Assembly (NCBI GenBank): GCA_000727475.1
Contig: KL647294.1
Span: 2,968,848 to 3,032,847 of the forward strand
DNA: 64,000 nt
Reading direction: 5' to 3'
Source: Sarcocystis neurona
Lineage: Eukaryota; Apicomplexa; Conoidasida; Eucoccidiorida; Sarcocystidae
Position numbers and translations under genes: made by a program. Shown piece after piece: positions 61,120 to 64,000 of this stretch; the stretch's first letter is position 1; each line of letters begins with the position of its first letter. Under the pieces are notes generated by a model. The model was not told where the DNA came from, ran no database searches, and was given only the letters and a program-made list of their open reading frames with translations.

Positions 61120-64000
61120 CGGGTCTTAGGTGACTGCCTCAGCAGCTGTTTAAAAGCTGTCGGCTGCTGTCTTTTCTGTTGCTGTCCCCCCCCGCTGGTG
61201 CCTCGATCTCAAGCCGCTGCTGCTGCTGCGTGGAGCGGCGCTCTTGCTGCTGCTGATGCTCCGACCGGTATTCTCAGAGGGAGCCTCTTGCCAGTTTCTG
61301 CAGTACTCCCGTCCCGCTGCTGCTGCGATTCTTCCTTTGCTGCTGTGACTGCGCCCTGTTTTGCTAGTCCTGCTGTCACTGACTTCGCAACGGCGGCTAC
61401 AGCCACTCCCTTGCGCTGCTGCTGCTGCAGACAGCTGCCCTTGCTGAGCCTGCTGCTGTTGCAGCTTGTCGACGTCGCTTGCCGGTTCTGCTGCTCTTCT
61501 TCCTTAGCACCACTGCTGCTAGAAGGCTCCTGCTGCTGCACGTGAACCCCCTGCAGCAGCAGCTGCTGCAGTTCCTCCTCCTGCCCTTCCCAGCTACTGC
61601 CACTGCTGCTGCTCTCGTCCACAGCCGCGGCGCAGCTGCGGCTCCTCTCCGCCGCTGCCGCTCACGCAGCCGTGCGTTGCCGCTGCCCACAATTACAACG
61701 ACAGCACCCCTGCGGCAGTCTGGATGAAAGGAGAGAAGACAGGCAGCAGAGAAAGCTTCTGCCGCTGCTGTTGCTGCTCCGCACGAAGCGGACAAGGAAG
61801 AAGAGAAGGAGGAAAAGCGCGCGTGCCCCACCTCTGCTGTTGTTGCAGCTCGAAGCGCAGCACGTCCTCCTGCTGCTGCCAAGCCAAAGAAGAAGAAACA
61901 AACGCGTGGGCTGCAGCCAAGGCGCACTAGGGGGAGAGCAGGTCCTCCTGCGCCTCGTGCGACGCTGCAGAAAGGGTTGCTGCTGCTGTGGCAGAGCAGC
62001 AAGCGAAGAAATTCTACGCAGGGACTGTCGCTACAGCGTCAGAGAAGGAGCAGCAGGAGGAGGGCAGCCACTGCTGCTGCCCACGCCGAAGGAGCAGTGG
62101 AGGCAGAACGCCTCCTCCTGCTTCTGTTCCTGCACCTGTTCCTCCGCCTGGTGCAGAGAGACAGGCTGTCGCCGTGCAGCGCAGCGCAGCGTAGAAAATA
62201 AACGAGTAGGCTGCAGCAGCGGCAGCTGCTGCAAGAGAAGCAGCTGTCGAGAGGACCGCAGCCCGGCAGTCCTCTTCTACACGTACACGCCGCGGAGGCG
62301 CAGGACCACCGAGAAACGTGCAACTGCAGATGGCGGTCTCGCGTCTGCAGCAGAGAGACGCAGCAGCGCCGTTCACAGTCGATTTATCAGCAGCAGCAAG
62401 ACCAGCAGCAGTGACGCGCAGCAGTTGAGCCGAGACTCCCACATGCATACGCGCGGCATGCCGCCGTAACGGCTGTAGCGACTGCCCCACTACGTGTCGA
62501 CCCCGCGAGCAGCAGCAGCAGCGCACGTCCACCTCCTGCGAGAGCGGCCGTGGTTGCAGCAGCACAGCAGCAGCAGACCGTCGAGGCGCGGCAGCAGCGG
62601 AGGAAAAGAAGAGAGACCCGCAGCAGCAGCAAGGACTTCGTCTCGTTGCAGGGACAGAACGCTGTGTTGTCGCCCAGAAGCGTCAGCTGCGCCGCTGTCC
62701 CATCTGCAGGCCGGCAGCAGCTACAGCCCTCCCACTCGTGGCAGCAGCAGGAGCAGCAGCAAGAGGCGCCTGCGCGTGCTCCCGAGCAGCAGGTGAAGCA
62801 GCAACAGACACAGCAACTGCGGCAGCTAGTGGAGAAGCGGCAGTCCTTGCACCTCCAGCGTCTTCTAGAATCTCCCTCGCTGCAGCGTACATGCGTACAC
62901 AGAGGAGAACGTACGCAAGATAATGGCGGAGATAAAGAAGGCGTCTCACAAACCCTACTTCCGCAGGATACTACTACGTATAGATAAATACGTGTGCGGC
63001 CGCATCACAGATAGTCGCCAACGCTAGTTGAAGGCACACGTATACACAGGGAGAAAGGGAGAGAGAGGGACAGAGACAGTTAGAGACGCATCTGTGCAAG
63101 TATATCTATATATATATCTCTCTCTCTCTCTATATATATATATATACGCATATATTTATGGATATGCTGTGTGCGCACGCGTGGGGCTCAGAGGCTGCAG
63201 GCGCCTCGCGACTTCTGATACGGGAGAACCGGGGCAACTGCACGAGAAACGGTGGCTGTCGTCTGCCCCTTTGTGCTGTTCCTGCTGGTACTGCTGCTGT
63301 ACTGCTGTTGGTGGTACTGCTGCTGCTGGTATTGCAGCTGCTGCTGTCGGCGTTGCTGCTCCTGTCGGGGTTGCTGCTGCTGGGGTTGTCGCTGCTGCTG
63401 CCGCTGGTATTCCTGCTGATGCTGGGGTGGTTGCTGGTATTGCTGCTGCTGCTGCTGCTGGTGTTCCTGCTGCTACTGCTGCTGCTGGGATTGTTGCTGC
63501 TGCTGTGATTGCTGCTGCTGCTGCTGATGCTGTTGGGGCTGCTCCTACTGCTGCTGCTGTCGCGGCTGTTATTCTGCGGAGGCAGGAGGTGTCGCTGTGG
63601 CTGCTCGATGTCCAGTTGCTGCTGCGCTGCGGTGCGCGCGCCGGTCTGCGGAACAACTCTCTACGCATGCATGCGCGAGTCGTGCAGCCGCGGCCTCCTT
63701 TGCGGAGGGCGGCAGCAGCCGCTGCAGACAGGGACGGGACACAAGAAGCAGCTTGCAGCTGGCGAACAACAGACCAGTCGATGGGTCTCAGGAAATGACG
63801 TGGGGCAACAGGAAATTTATTTGTGCCAGAAAACTAGCCGCACGGGTGCATATACACTCGACGCGGCAGAACCTGTGCGAAAAGTTGCGACAGCGTGTGC
63901 GCATGCAGCCGCGCGCGCCCGCATGTATGCCGCCCTGTTGCTGCTGCTGCTGTTGCTGCTGCTGCTGTTGTTGTTGCTGCTGTTGCTGCTGCTGTTGTTG
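61120..64000. other. CTG/CAG-rich region upstream of the methyltransferase
   Basis: The methyltransferase promoter should lie just above 61119. About 61140-62900 is CAG/CTG-rich and open in several minus-strand frames (for example 61209-61622, Gln/Ser-rich and lacking an ATG), which could be a 5' exon or untranslated region. About 63050-63170 is GA and TA microsatellite. About 63260-63560 is a degenerate CTG block whose minus strand reads Ala-rich with regularly spaced Pro. The last 70 bases are CTG/TTG repeat running off the window. Confidence 0.5.
63929..64000. repeat. CTG/TTG microsatellite at the window end
   Basis: TTGCTG and GCTGCTGCTG units continue without interruption to the last base. 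On the minus strand they would read as CAG/CAA, that is poly-Gln if coding. The repeat is cut by the window, so its full length is unknown. Confidence 0.9.

Noticed and set aside
61209..61622. Gln/Ser-rich open frame just upstream of the methyltransferase, minus strand
   Set aside because: It has no ATG and no clear donor to join the enzyme's frame. It may be a 5' untranslated region, but I cannot support a coding call.
63156..63668. Ala-rich minus-strand open frame with spaced Pro
   Set aside because: It comes from a degenerate CTG block that is also open on the plus strand. There is no non-repetitive domain to support a gene.
1..64000. CRISPR array, rRNA, LTR or other transposon, telomeric AAACCCT array
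   Set aside because: None was seen. The regular repeats present are short tandem repeats without spacers, terminal inverted repeats or reverse transcriptase and transposase motifs.

Overview
The window looks like a draft contig from a coccidian parasite, most likely an Eimeria species. Three things point there. CAG/CTG trinucleotide repeats are everywhere and, inside genes, give long runs of Gln, Ala and Ser. Conserved exons are short and separated by introns of 1.3-3.7 kb. Repeat-rich blocks of TA/TGTA microsatellite alternate with quieter DNA. The genus is an inference; no rRNA or species marker is present. One 533-base assembly gap (39999-40531) sits inside a TA/GATA microsatellite.

Four genes can be built with confidence. 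(1) 4952-12997, minus strand: a four-exon RanBP1 (302 residues) whose splice sites restore an uninterrupted Ran-binding domain. (2) 21365-33794, plus strand: a four-exon mitochondrial carrier with the hallmarks of the glycine importer SLC25A38/Hem25, which supplies haem synthesis, inflated to about 1236 residues by low-complexity insertions. (3) 42042-44755, minus strand: a two-exon gene for a 342-residue protein I cannot name. (4) 56719-61119, minus strand: a single-exon type I protein arginine methyltransferase (1466 residues) with poly-Gln/Ala blocks splitting its catalytic core and a very long charged tail. Two weaker candidates are listed, at 53226-54886 (+) and 55964-56632 (-).

Layout: RanBP1 and the carrier are divergent, separated by about 8.4 kb of microsatellite-rich DNA. 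The carrier and the unknown gene converge on about 8 kb that includes the gap. About 12 kb of mostly degenerate CAG and TA repeat DNA lies between the unknown gene and the methyltransferase. The genes do not form a pathway: they serve nuclear transport, mitochondrial haem precursor supply and arginine methylation.

I found no convincing new multi-gene system, CRISPR array, rRNA, tRNA or transposon. The most notable structures are the way low-complexity insertions avoid folded elements in all three recognised proteins, a 14-copy 23-bp minisatellite that is not codon-periodic, a duplication of the end of a gene including its last codons, and a recurring short palindrome (core GTGTACGTACAC) clustered in one intron and near one gene start.
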